From positions 17,373,210 to 17,437,209 of the forward strand of contig NW_004454180.1 of the NCBI RefSeq assembly GCF_000283155.1: 64,000 nucleotides of DNA, given 5' to 3'. A model generated the notes under the pieces. The model had not been told where the DNA came from and made no database searches. It was given only the letters and a program-made list of their open reading frames with translations. This document shows, piece by piece, positions 34,344 through 46,000 of this stretch (the first letter of the stretch is position 1; every line of letters starts with the position of its first letter). Source of the stretch: Ceratotherium simum simum (lineage: Eukaryota; Chordata; Mammalia; Perissodactyla; Rhinocerotidae). The translations under genes and the position numbers were made by a program.

Positions 34344-34664
34344 AAATGTCATGTCTGGGCCGGCCCGGGGGCTTAGCAGTTAAGTGCACGCGCTCGGCTG
34401 CTGGTGGCCTGGGTTCGGATCCCCGGCACGCACCGAGGCACAGCTTCTGCGGCCATGCTGAGGCCGCGTCCCACATGCAGCAACTAGAAGGATGTGCAAC
34501 TATGACATACAACTATCTACTGGGGATTTGGGGAAGAAAAAAAGGAGGAAGATTGGCAATAGATGTTAGCTCAGAGCCTGTCTTCCTCAGCAAAAAGAGG
34601 AGGAGGATTAGCATGGATGTTAGCTCGGGGCTGATCTCCCTCACAAAAAAAAAAATGTCATGTC
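34344..34664 (+). mobile_element. ERE SINE, long form, perfect 12-bp target duplication
   Basis: AAATGTCATGTC lies at 34344-34355 and 34653-34664, flanking a full ERE. The head is GGGCCGGCCCGGGGGCTTAG, then GGATGTGCAACTATGACATA, and two tail modules each with a TTAGCTC block. The longer form with both tail modules also occurs at 48212, 50875, 57084 and 61082. Confidence 0.95.
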
Positions 34665-36630
34665 AACACATCTCCTTAAGAATTGTTGAAAGGGTACCAT
34701 CTTGATAGAACGTGCTCGGGGACCAGTGCACTCCACCCCCAGAGGTTTCTGGTCCTGTAGATTCTCCCATCATCACAACCCCTAGTACCTGTCCATGCTG
34801 CCATTCCCTCTAAGGTTTTACAACATGAGGGTGGGGTGCAGGCCTCCACTGCCCAGAGGACACCCCATTTCCCAGCATTGTTGTGAGCAGTCAGGAGGTC
34901 CACCTCCAGGGCTGGTCCATGACCCTCTTCAGCTCAAACTCCCACCTCCTGCTCCCCCATGGAATCACTCTAACCTGATCCCCAGGTGGGCCAGACCCTC
35001 CAACCTAAAACCTCGACCCTGAAATGCAAAAAGCTTTTCACATCTACTTAGAGAAAGGGAAGCCCAGGCGCAAGGAAATAAAGGCTTCCCACAAAAGGGA
35101 AGAAGAAATGACATTTTTCTTTAGTTTTCGTCCATGAGTTCACTGGCCCCGAAATAAGAGCTCTGAAATTGGGTTGGCCCTTCAGAGATGTCCCACATTG
35201 AGAGCCACCCTGGATCAGCCATTGTACGTGTGCTGTCCCCCACCCAGGTCCACTTGGAGGGCAATTCCCAGGAAGGGGGTCAGCTGAGAGCCTTCAGCAG
35301 CCACGCTCCAGCCCTGGGCAACGAGGCTTCAGTCCGAGCGGTGGGGATGGTAGTGCACCAGAACACCCACCTCAGTAGCCAGCAGTGATCTGTACAGAAT
35401 GCTGTCAGTTGTCGAGAGTGAAGAGTCTCAGAGGCAGGTCCTTTTGCAGAGAATGAAGGTTCTGTGTCATTCCATTGGTTTTGATCCTGATTCTGTGTTT
35501 TTAATCATCCCTTCAGCTCTATCCAACTGTACTAGGTGCTGTTAAGTCTAAGGAGGTTTTGCCTCTTGTCTTCCTCCCCTCCCTCGATACCATGTATACC
35601 CCAATAAGGACGAGGCACCATGCTTGCTATCTACTCTTAATCTTTTCAGCTTACCCAGCTACACAGATGCTAAAGCTGACATCTGTTCTCTGTAATCTCA
35701 GAGTTTCTCATCCCTGCCTTATCTAAGGTTGACCTAGTTCTCTTGGTCTACTGAAACATTGGCGAACACAGACAGATGATTATATCCATAAAAGGCAATT
35801 CCATGTGCTTGTACAGCTCTGCGTACCCATGGATCCAGCGCATCAAACCCCTCGCCTCCCCTCCTTCCCAAACCTTCCCCTGTATCCTATAGAACACCTG
35901 TGCCTTATTCGTCAAGTTCCTCTAAGTCCTAAACTGCTTTGTGGAAGAGCCTGCCACCCTTTTACCCTAATTAAAAGCTGACTGGTCCAGGCCCCGTTTC
36001 TCCTTAGCCCCTCAAGCAGAGACTGTTCTTCCTCTCATGCTCCATTATCTCCTTGATCTCAATGCATTGTCTCCTCTGAGCCATATCTTCTCCTCTAGCT
36101 GCAAAATCCTGTGCCTTTTTGTACTGTACCACCCTCTTCCCTTTGTCTTGCCATCCTTTGGGTCATCTGCCATCTGCCATCCTTTGAATCTCTGATCTGC
36201 CATCCTTTGGGTCTGGTGGTCTTACTTTCCACCTGGATCTAGTGCCACCTGAAAGACTTACCCCACTCTCTGCTCTCTTATTTTCATGGTCTCCTTGTTG
36301 CTGGTGACTTTTTCCCCTACCACATCCCAGCCATCCCCACCAATGGCCACATCCTGCTCCCTGGCATCATGATGAACTGCAGGACAACAGGGTATTGGTT
36401 TCAAGCATCGTCCTTTCCAGCCTTCACACAGCCATCCCTCCTCCTTAGGAGGCCAGTTTCTCCCCTGTGCTCAGGATCACCTTCCTTCTAAGTATCTGTC
36501 TCCTCCACATCATCACTTCTCCCTTTTCTATTCGCATAATATGTAGCAGAAACAGGTTTTCTGTCCCTCTGGATCTTGGACTCGCTGAAGAATCAAAAAG
36601 ATTGAAAGTGTCACAGGATGAGTCTGAGCT
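34665..36630. other. Unrecognised upstream DNA
   Basis: The sequence is C- and T-rich from about 35500 on. A short local duplication of ATCTGCCATCCTTTG occurs around 36165-36213. No gene was identified. Confidence 0.35.
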
Positions 36631-36639
36631 TCTAAGCTG

Positions 36640-37015
36640 TCTCCCCTCATCTATCCTTGTGACCTCCAGTCTGTTCTCCAAGGAGCAGAGCAGAGGCTCC
36701 CTGGAGTGGTGTCCAGGGCTTTTAGAATCAAGCCCAGCCTTTATGTCGGCTCACGAGGCTCTCTGATCCAGTGGTTTGCTGTGTCTCCAGGTGTATCTCC
36801 TGCCCTCTGCCCACTGCTCTCAGGTGCCGGCTGACCTGGCCTTCTTTCAATTCCCCAAATGCACCAAGGCCTTCCTCCTGCTGAGGCTGCTGCACGTGCT
36901 TTTTGTCAGCTCTGTGAGCTCATTGGCCGTGGCCATTCCACTACATTCTTTGCCTCAAATCTGTTCCTAAATGCATTGTCCACAGAGAGACCTTCTTAAC
37001 TGCCCTGTTTAAACT
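36640..37015 (+). repeat. L2 LINE 3' region
   Basis: Forward L2-like blocks: AATCAAGCCCAGCCTTTATG, CTGACCTGGCCTTCTTTCAA, CACCAAGGCCTTCCTCCTGC, then the CTGCACGTGCTTTTTGTCAG variant. Confidence 0.55.
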
Positions 37016-37022
37016 TGCACCA

Positions 37023-37506
37023 CCTCCTGCTATGGGTTTAATTGTGTCCCCAAGAAAGATATGTGAAATACTAACCACTAGTAACTCAAAATCTGACCAT
37101 ATTTGTAAATAGGCTTGCTGCGGAAATAATTGGTTAAGATGAGGTCACACTGGAGTGAAGTGGGCCCTTACTTTAATATGAACGGTGTCCTTCTGAGAAA
37201 AGGAGAAGAGATACACGGGGAGAAGATGGCTACGTGACAGTGGAGGCAGATTGGAGTGATGCATTTACAAGTCAAGGAATACCAGGGATTACCAGTGAAC
37301 ACCAGAAGATAGAAGAGACAAGGAAAGAGTCTCCCCAAAGTTTCAGAGGGATCCTGGCTCTGACAACAGCTTGAAGCCTCCAGAGTGGTGAACTCAAGCG
37401 TCTAGAATTCCAGCCTTCAGAACGTGAAACAACAAATTTCTGTTTCTTTACGTCCCCCAGTCTGTTGTACTTTGTCATGGCAGCCCCAGCCAATTACTAC
37501 ACCTCC
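37023..37506 (+). mobile_element. MaLR-like solo LTR with 5-bp target duplication
   Basis: The LTR spans 37028-37501, from TGCTATGGGTTTAATTGTGT to AATTACTACA. CCTCC flanks it on both sides (37023-37027 and 37502-37506), the 5-bp size expected of ERVL/MaLR elements. Inside are the familiar GTTAAGATGAGGTCACACTG and CAAATTTCTGTTTCTTTACG blocks. Confidence 0.85.
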
Positions 37507-37908
37507 CATCACCCAGCCCCTAGATTCTGCTTCCTTTATAGTCTAGATCAGAATTAGTCTCCATTTTCTGTTAATTGGTTATTTATATACTTATTTCTCT
37601 TGTCTTCCCCTGAAGCCTGTAAGCTAAATGAAGGGAGTCACCATGAATGCCTCATTCATCATTATCCTATTACCGCACCAGGTCCCTTTTTGCCCACTGC
37701 CCAGAAAGCCAAACACTGAGATGATGAGATTGCAGCAGAGAGAGGGTTTAATCACAAGACAATCAAGTGTGGAAATGGGAGAATGAATCTCAAATCCACT
37801 TCCCAGAAAATAGGGACTCAGGGATATTTGTGGGGTAGGGGGCAAGGTGGTCTGAAATGATTGGTGGTGAGGAGAGATGAGGTAACTGATGATCTGCACA
37901 AGCGTAGT
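37507..37908. other. Unrecognised upstream DNA
   Basis: About 400 bases lie between two LTRs. No gene or certain repeat. Confidence 0.3.
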
Positions 37909-38581
37909 CAGGTGTCGGGGGGAGAGGGAGAATCTCCCTCTGCCCTTTTCCTTAAGGTTCTTATGGCTGGCCAAATAATTAACAAGACAGGCTAGCAGGA
38001 GAAAATAATACCAAGTTGAATAACATGTATACATGGGAGAAAGCAGGGACACTGCGTTTCTCAACACAATAGCAGAAATTCTCATCTTAAATACCATGTT
38101 CAGCCAATGACACAGGAAGATTTTGGGGGTGGGGGGAGTCAGTTACAGGAGATTACCACTAAAGCACAGTAAACAAGAGTAAGGTTTATTATGCAGCCCC
38201 AAGGCCTCAACTTCCACATTGATAAGCCTCTAGAAATGAGGCCATCCCCCTCTCTTCTCAAAACAGAGAGGGAGATACCTTTACAAATGGAGATTTCCCT
38301 TATAAATGTAAATGATTGTCTGGCAACTCCTCGCAGGGCCGTCCAAAGAATGTGGCCAGAGAGACAGAACTCCTGATAAGATGGGCTTGTTGGTGCCTTT
38401 TCTATTGTAACCTCTATCCTAAATTATCTTTTATAGCAGTCATGATAGATCTGTTCCAGGAAGGAGCCACCATGTCAAATTCTTTAGGCAGTTAGTGGGG
38501 GAGGTCAAATGTCCCTCAGAGAAAACAATCAAGGTAAAGAGATATATTTCAGGGTGGCCAAATCTTGATCTCCCACACAGG
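37909..38581 (-). mobile_element. Solo ERV LTR with 4-bp CAGG target duplication
   Basis: The LTR spans 37913-38577 and has TG...CA ends on the plus strand (TGTCGGGGGG to TCCCACA). CAGG precedes it at 37909-37912 and follows it at 38578-38581. Four-base duplications fit class I (gamma-like) retroviruses. The direction comes from comparison with the LTR at 39727-40252, whose U5-like end carries GTCTCATGTCAATTTAATTC. There are no viral genes. Confidence 0.75.
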
Positions 38582-39320
38582 CTTCATGCCTCTTCTTAGG
38601 ATGCATGTTCACAGAATAGCAGCATTAGCATGCCATGAGGGTGGAGTTCCAACCTCTTGCCATCAAAAGGTCTCTTACAGGTCGCTTATCGGACACTTGT
38701 CTGCGTGGGCCCAGTTGATGAGTTGGTGGTCTCAATCCAGCCTGAAGTGGACAAGGGGTTCAATTCCTGTAAAGAATAGCTCAAACACCCATTACCATGG
38801 TGACCCCAGCTCCAGGGGGATGTTACCTATAGGAACCTGGTGGGAGTCAGATAGCTTATTGCCTAAACAGCATAGTTAACCATGGATAAGTTTATCATGC
38901 AGATTTAAGTCCTTATCTTCCATTCTGATAAGTTTCTAGGTAAAGCCATCTGCCCCCCTTCTTCCTGGTACAGGGAAGAAGTTACCTTTACAAATGGAGA
39001 TTTTCTTTACACATGTAAATGTCTTTTATAAAGGGCAACCAGAACTAAGAATGGGCTTAGCATGGACCCACCCAGTCCCCACCCAGACAACGGGAGATGT
39101 ATAAGGTAATGGTCTGTTCTGGGGGCAGGCCTCCTATCCCAAACTCCTTTGGTTAGTTAGTGGGGGTGGGGGCTAATTCCAATTCCCCATAATTACTAGA
39201 TGCTTAATCAAAAATGGCTAACTGTTCACTGGTTTCAATCCAAGTATGCTGGGTTTAAAAAATTTGAGGGGGGAAGTATATAAATGCCACCTCTCCCCAC
39301 TCAAGTTCTAAACCAATTAA
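38582..39320 (-). repeat. ERV-related fragment with a second partial LTR
   Basis: From about 38840 to 39195 the sequence follows the neighbouring solo LTR (TTACCTTTACAAATGGAGAT in both, and a similar GTTAGTGGGGG block). The part at 38582-38840 is unassigned; it may be ERV internal DNA or unrelated. The copy is broken. Confidence 0.45.
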
Positions 39321-39726
39321 GAAAATATGGGAGTCAAAAGACTGGAACAAGATGACAAACTGGGAAGCTGCAGCCCCTCACCCCCCCCATGAAAACATCA
39401 AGTAAACAATAGACTGAGTGAGATAGCTCTGTGGGAGCTCTAGAAACCAGTCAAGGATCTGCAGCAACTGAGCGAATGCCCAGTCATGAAACAGCCACAC
39501 ACGAAACAGTAGGGAATTTCCTGATGTCTTTGATCACTCTGGCCTCATCCCCTCCCCAGCACCGTAGGGTCCAGAGGAAACCACCCAATCCAGTACCTCT
39601 CTTGGGACAGAAGGAAAGGAGTGGAACTTATTTTCAACATTCTAGCTGGTGTAGGGGCTGCCCAAAGGACAAGATTGCTGTCTTGCCTGGCTCAGAAATC
39701 ACGTGGGAATGGGGGTGAAGGGGTTC

Positions 39727-40252
39727 AGAGCACGCCCCCCCCAAAATATACCACTTTGGCATGTGGATTATTTTGAGCTGAAGGCAATCAAGAACCAGCA
39801 GACTCAGGAAAAGCTCTTTAACTCTCCCTTACCTGCCTGAAATAAAGTCGAAATTTTCCCCTTTTTGTAAAGGGAATCTACATTTATAAAGGAAATTTCC
39901 ATTAGAAAAGATGGAAGAGAGCTATTCCCAGAGATGTATTTTTTCTGAGTGAATCTTATCTGTATAACAAGGCAATATTTATTTACCATACATCGTCTTC
40001 CCTCAACTTCCTATAATTTGCTTCCCCCCAACCTAGAAGCTCCAAACTCCTGCCCTTTCCTTACCTCAGGATGGTATATGAGTCTCAATCATCTGGCCCC
40101 CTCTTTGAATCTTATGTTTTTGTAAGACTCTTGTGCATGCATATATAATTTAAATTATTTTTTTCTCTTGTTAAACTGTCTCATGTCAATTTAATTCTTA
40201 GACCAACCACAGAACCTAGAAGGGTAGAAGGAAAAGTTTTTCTTCCCCTACA
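39727..40252 (+). mobile_element. ERV LTR nested in L1
   Basis: The right end TAGACCAACCACAGAACCTA...CCCCTACA is the reverse of the start of the LTR at 10584. A TTGTTAAACTGTCTCATGTC block fits U5. L1-like sequence appears on both sides. The left end is approximate. Confidence 0.65.
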
Positions 40253-41619
40253 GTGGCAAAGTTTGTATATCAGGTGCCACAGCACTTGAAAACTGCAGGG
40301 AGATTGCAGGTGTACCTAAGAGCAGGAGATTATAGGCAGAGGAAGACAATAGGACATCTAAGCCCATGGGAAGAAACAGGGGTGAGACTTTTAGGGAAAT
40401 TAAGATATTTAAAAGCAGTCATGTATATGGGGGATTCAGGGAAAAAAGCACATGCTGAGTCCCAGGGAATATGCACACCCAGAAAAGGCCTGAGAAGACA
40501 TTAAACCTTCATATCAGGCTAATTAAAGGTCTTATCCTGCACAGAGACAGTCTGCAAAGACTGGGAGAGATGGCTATTTTTTCAGTGCCAATTTTCAACA
40601 AAACTTCACAAAGCATACAAAGAAATGGAGAAATGTGGCTCATTCACAGGAATAAAATAAATCTCCAGAAATGGATTCTAAAGGAATACAGCTTCAAACT
40701 TACAAGACAAAGACTTTAAAACTACTGCCTTAAAATGCTCACAGAGCTAAAGTATAATAAGGACAAAGAACTAAAGGAAATCATATGAACAGAATAAGAA
40801 TATCAACAAAGAGATCAAAATTATAAAAAGGAACCAAACAGAAATTCTGGAGTTGAAAAACACAATTATAGAATTGAAAAATTCATTAGAGAGCTTCAAT
40901 GGCAGACTCAAATAGGCAAGAGGATTAGCAAACTTGAAGAGAGTTCATTTTAAGTTGTCAAGTCTGAGGAGTAAAAAGAAAAAAATGAGCAGAGCCTGAG
41001 AGACTTATGGGACACCATTAGGAAGATCAGTATACATGTTAGAGGAGTCCCATAAGAAGAGAGAGAAATGGGCAGAGAGATTATTCAAAGAAATAATGAC
41101 AAAATTTCCCAAATTTGAGAAAATACATGAATACACAAATACAAGAAGCATAACAAAATCTAAGACAAATCCAAAGAGACCCACACTGAGACAAATCAAA
41201 ATCAAACTGTGAAAAGTCAAAGACAAAAAGAGACTCTTGAAAATAGCAAGAGAAAAGCAACTTGTCAACTTATTGAGGGGTCCTCAATAAGATCACCAGC
41301 AGATTTCTCAGCAGAATCCTTGCAGGCCAGGAGGCAGTGGAAAGTGCTGAAAGAAAAACAACTGTCAACAAAGAAATTCTATATCCATCAAAACAGCCCT
41401 TCAAAAGTGAGAGAGAAATTACGACATCCCTAGACGACTCAAAGCTGAGTGAATCCATTACCACTTGACCAGCCTACAAGAAACCCTAAAGACAGAACTT
41501 CAAGTTGAAATAAAAGGATACTAGACAGTAACACAAAGCCATATAAAAATATAAAGTTCTCCAGTAAAGATAAAGACTTGGACAAATATAAAAACCAGTA
41601 TTATTGTAATATTGGTTCT

Positions 41620-41878
41620 TATTTTTTTTGCTGGGAAAGAGTCACCCTGTGCTAACATCTGTTGCCAATCTTCCTCTTTTTTCTTGTTTTTGCCTTCCCA
41701 AAGACCCAGTGCATGGTTGTATATCCTAGTTGTAAGTTGTTCTAATTCTTCTATGTGAGCCACTACCACAGCATAGCAACTGATAAACAGGTGGTGTGGT
41801 TCTGTGACTGGGAAGCGAACCTGGGCCACCAAAGTGGTGAGCACCGAGCTTTAACCACTAGGCCGTCAGGGCTGACTC
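41620..41878 (-). mobile_element. ERE-related SINE, older copy, nested in L1
   Basis: Reversed ERE-type order with more divergence than other copies: CACCCTGTGCTAACATCTGT near the tail and CTTTAACCACTAGGCCGTCA at the head. L1 sequence continues on both sides. Confidence 0.8.
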
Positions 41879-44800
41879 TCATAATTTTGGATCTTAACTC
41901 CACTTTTTATTCCTTTATAGGATCTAAAAGACAGAAGCATAAAAATAATTATAAATCTATGTTAATGGGTACAACATATATAAAGATATAATTTATGACA
42001 TCAATAACATAAAGTGGTGGGGGTGAGCTGTAAAGGAGTAGAGTTTTTTATGTGATTAAAGTTGTTATAAATTTGAAATAGATTGTTATACTGTTAGGAT
42101 GTTATATGTAATTCCCATGGTAATCACAAAGAAAATATCTACAAAATATGCACAAAACGAAATGAGAAGAAAATCAAAATGTGTCACTAAAAAAAATCAT
42201 CTAAAAGAAGGAGGGCAGTAGGGAGGAAATAAAGAACAAAAAGGCTGTAAGACACACAGAAAACAAACAATAAAATGGCAATAGTAATTTCTATATTGGC
42301 AGTAATTATTTTAAAGGTAAATGGATTAAATTCTCCAATCTAAAAACACAGGTTGGCAAAATGGACAGAAAACGGGACTCAACCATATGCTGTCTATGAA
42401 AGGCTCACTCTAGATATAAGGTCACACATACATTAAAAGTGAAAGAATGGGGAAAGATTTTCCAAAAGAAAAGCAGATGTGGCTATAACCATAACAGATA
42501 AAATTAGAATTTAAGTCAAAAATTGTTATAAGAGATAAAGAAGGATATTGTATAATGACAAAAGGGTCAATTCACCATGAAGATAAGACAATTATAAATA
42601 TATATGCACCAAACATCAGAGCTCCTAAATATATAATTCAAACATTGACAGAATTGAAGGGAGAAATAGAACGGCTCCACAATAACAGTAGCAGACTTTG
42701 GTAACCCGCTTTCCATAATGGATAGAACAATGAGACAGAAAACTTAATGAGGAAAGAGAGGGTGTGAACAACATGGTAGACCAATTGGGCCTCACAGACA
42801 TGTACAGAATATTCCCCCGAGCAAGAGCAGAATACACAAATTTCTAAAGTACAGATGGAACATTCTCCACGATGGACCATATGTTAAGTCACAAAATAAA
42901 TCTCAATAAATTTTAAAAGACTGAAAATACACAAAGTATCTTTTCTGATCACAATGGAATGAAATTATAAATCATCAGCAGAAAGAAAACAAAAATCCAC
43001 AAGTATTTGGAAATTAAACAACATACTCTTAAACAACCAATGGATCAAAAAAAATTAACAAGAGAAATTAGAAAATATTTTGAGACAAATGAATATGAAA
43101 AGGCAACACACCAGCATATGGGATGTAGTGAAGACAAGGATCAGAGGGAAATTTATAGCACAAATGCTTATATTAAAAAAGAAAAGATCTCTAAACAGCA
43201 ATCTAACTTTACACCTTAAGGAACTGGAAAAAGAAGAACAAATTAAACCCAAAACTAGCAGATGGAAGGAAATACAAAAATTAGAGCAGAGATAAACAAA
43301 ATAGAGAATAGAAAAACAAGAGAGAAAATCAACAAAAAACAAGTTTGTTCTTTGAAAACATCAACAAAATTGACAAATCTTTAGCTAGATTTCCTAAGGA
43401 AAAAAAAGAAGACTCAAACAACTAAATTCAGAAATGACAGAGGGGGACATTATTAGAGATTGCATAGAAATAGAAAGGATTATAAGAGAGTACAATGGAC
43501 AAGTGTATGCCTCCAAATTGGATAACCAAGATAAATGGACAAATTTCTAGAAACACACAACCTACAAAGACTGACTCGTGAAGAAATAGAAAATCTGAAC
43601 AGAAATATAACTAGCAGGGAAATTGAACCAGGAATTGAAAACCTCCCAACAAAGATAACTCCGAGATCAAATGGGTTCACTGGTGAATTCTACCAAAAAT
43701 TTAAGGAAGAATTAACATCAATCCTTCTCAAACTCTTCCAAAAAATTCTATGATACCAAAGCCAAAGATTTGATAAGGAAAGAAATCTACAGAACAATAT
43801 CCTTTATGAATATTGATGTAAAAATCCTCAACAAAATACTAGCAAATAGAATTCCATAGCACATAAAAAAGGATTATAACCATGACCAAGTGAGATTTAT
43901 TCCTGCAATGCAGCCATGATTCAACATATGAAATTTGATCAATGTAATACACCACATAAACAGAATGAAGAAGAAAACCAACAATATCATCTCAATGGAT
44001 GCCAAAAAAAAAAGCATTTAACAAAATTCAACACTCTTTCTTGACCACCCTTCACAACCACTGTTGTGAAATAGAAGGAAACTACCTCAACATAATAAAG
44101 GCCATATGTGAAAAGTCCACAGCTAATATCATACTCAATGGTGAAAGACTGGAAGATTTTCCTCTAATATCAGGAAGCGGATGCCAGCTATTGTCGCTCC
44201 TATTCAATATAGTACTGCAAGTCCTACCCAGAGCAATTAGGCAAGAAAAAAACTCAAATACAAATTTGAGAGGAAGAAGTAAAATTATCTCTGTTTATGG
44301 AAAACATGATCTTATATGTGAAAAAAAACTAGCTTCCAAACACACAAAAGAAAATGTACTTGAATTAATAAACAAATTCAGCAAAGTTGCAGGAGACAAA
44401 GTCAACATGCAAAATTCAGTTGCATTTCTATACACTAACAATAAACGATCTATAAAGGAAATTAAGAAAACAATTCCATATATATAATAGCATCTGAAAG
44501 AATAAAATATTTATGAATAACCTTAACCAAGGAGGCAAAGACCTGTACACTGGAAACTATGAAACATTGCTGATAGAAATTACGGAAGAGAGAAATGAAT
44601 AGAAAGACATCCCATGATCATGAATTGAAAGACAATATTAAGATGTTGACACTACCCAAAGGGATCTATGGATTCAATGCAATTTCTGTAGAAATCCCGG
44701 CAATCTTTTTGCAGAAATAGGGATATATGCTAAAATTTATATGGATCTCAAGGTACTCTGAATAGCCAAAACAATCTTGAAAAGGAATAAAGTGAGAGGT

Positions 44801-46000
44801 CTCACATTTCGTAATTTCAAAATTTACTGCAAAGCTTGATAATCAAAACAGTGTGGTACTGGCATAAATATATACATATAAAACAATGGAATAGAATAGA
44901 CTGCCCAAAATAAACCTTCACATATGTGGTCAAATGATTTTCAACGAGAGTACCAAGACCATTCAATGGGGAAAGGACAGTCTTTTTAACAAATAGGGTT
45001 GGGAAAACTGTACATCCACATGCAAAAGTATGAAGTATGACCCTTACCTTATACCATATATGAAAGTTAACTCAAAATGGATCAAAAATCTAAAAACAAG
45101 AGCTAAAAATTTAAAACTCTTAGAAGAAAACATAGGGGGAAATTGTCATGACGTTGGGTTTGCCAATGACACCAATAGATATGACATCAAAAGCATAAGC
45201 AAAGAGGAAAAATATAGATACATTGATTATATCAGAATTAAAAACTTCTGTGCATCAAAGGACACAATTAACAGAGTGAAAAGGCAACCTGGAATGGGAG
45301 AAAATATTTGCAAATCATACATCTGATAAGGAATTAATATCCAGAATATAAAGAACTCCTACAACTCAACAACAACAAAAACAACCTAATTAAAAAATGG
45401 GCCAAGAACTTGAATAACCATTTCTCCAAAGAAAATATACAAATGGCCAATATGCACATGAAAAGATGCTCAACATCACTAATAATTAGGGAAATGGAAA
45501 TCAAAACCACAATGAGATATTACCTGGAACCTAGTAAGATGGCTATTAACCGAAAATAACAAGTGTTGGGGAGGATGTGGAGAACTGTTTGTGGGAATGT
45601 AAAACCCAAAGCAGCTGCCAGGGAACACAGCATTGTGGATCCTCAAGAAATTAAAAATAGAATTACTGTATAATCTCACAATTCCACTTCTGCATATACG
45701 TCCGAAATCTTTGAAAGCAGGGACTCATACAGATATTTATACATGTTCACAGCAGCATTATTCACAATAGCCAAAGGAGGAAACAACCCAAATGTCCATG
45801 ATGCATGAATGGATAAACAAAATGTGATATATACATACAATGGAATATTATTCCTTCTTAAAAAGGAAAGAACTTCTGACACATGCTACAGCATGGATGA
45901 ACCTTTGGGACATTATGTAAGTGGAATAAGCCAGACACAAAAGTACAAATTGTGTGGTCTCAATTATATGATGTATCTAGAGTAGTCAAATTCATAGAAA

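Larger units (their letters stand above)
39330..46000 (+). mobile_element. Long L1 (near full length), degraded, with two nested insertions
   Basis: L1 5' to 3' landmarks run left to right. A probable 5' UTR begins near GAACAAGATGACAAACTGGG. ORF1-like sequence covers about 40800-41520, with GAAAGTGCTGAAAGAAAAAC. ORF2 endonuclease sequence runs from about 42300 (GTAAATGGATTAAATTCTCC), and the reverse-transcriptase region includes 43999-44487. The 3' part runs to GAGTAGTCAAATTCATAGAA at 45998. Both ORFs are broken by stops and frameshifts. An LTR (39727-40252) and an ERE (41620-41878) are nested in it. Confidence 0.8.

Noticed and set aside
34365..34410. EREs read as functional tRNA genes
   Set aside because: The head has A- and B-box-like motifs but no full cloverleaf; the body, A-tail and target duplications identify SINEs.
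43999..44487. 162-codon frame as a gene
   Set aside because: It is a surviving piece of L1 ORF2 reverse transcriptase in a degraded element.
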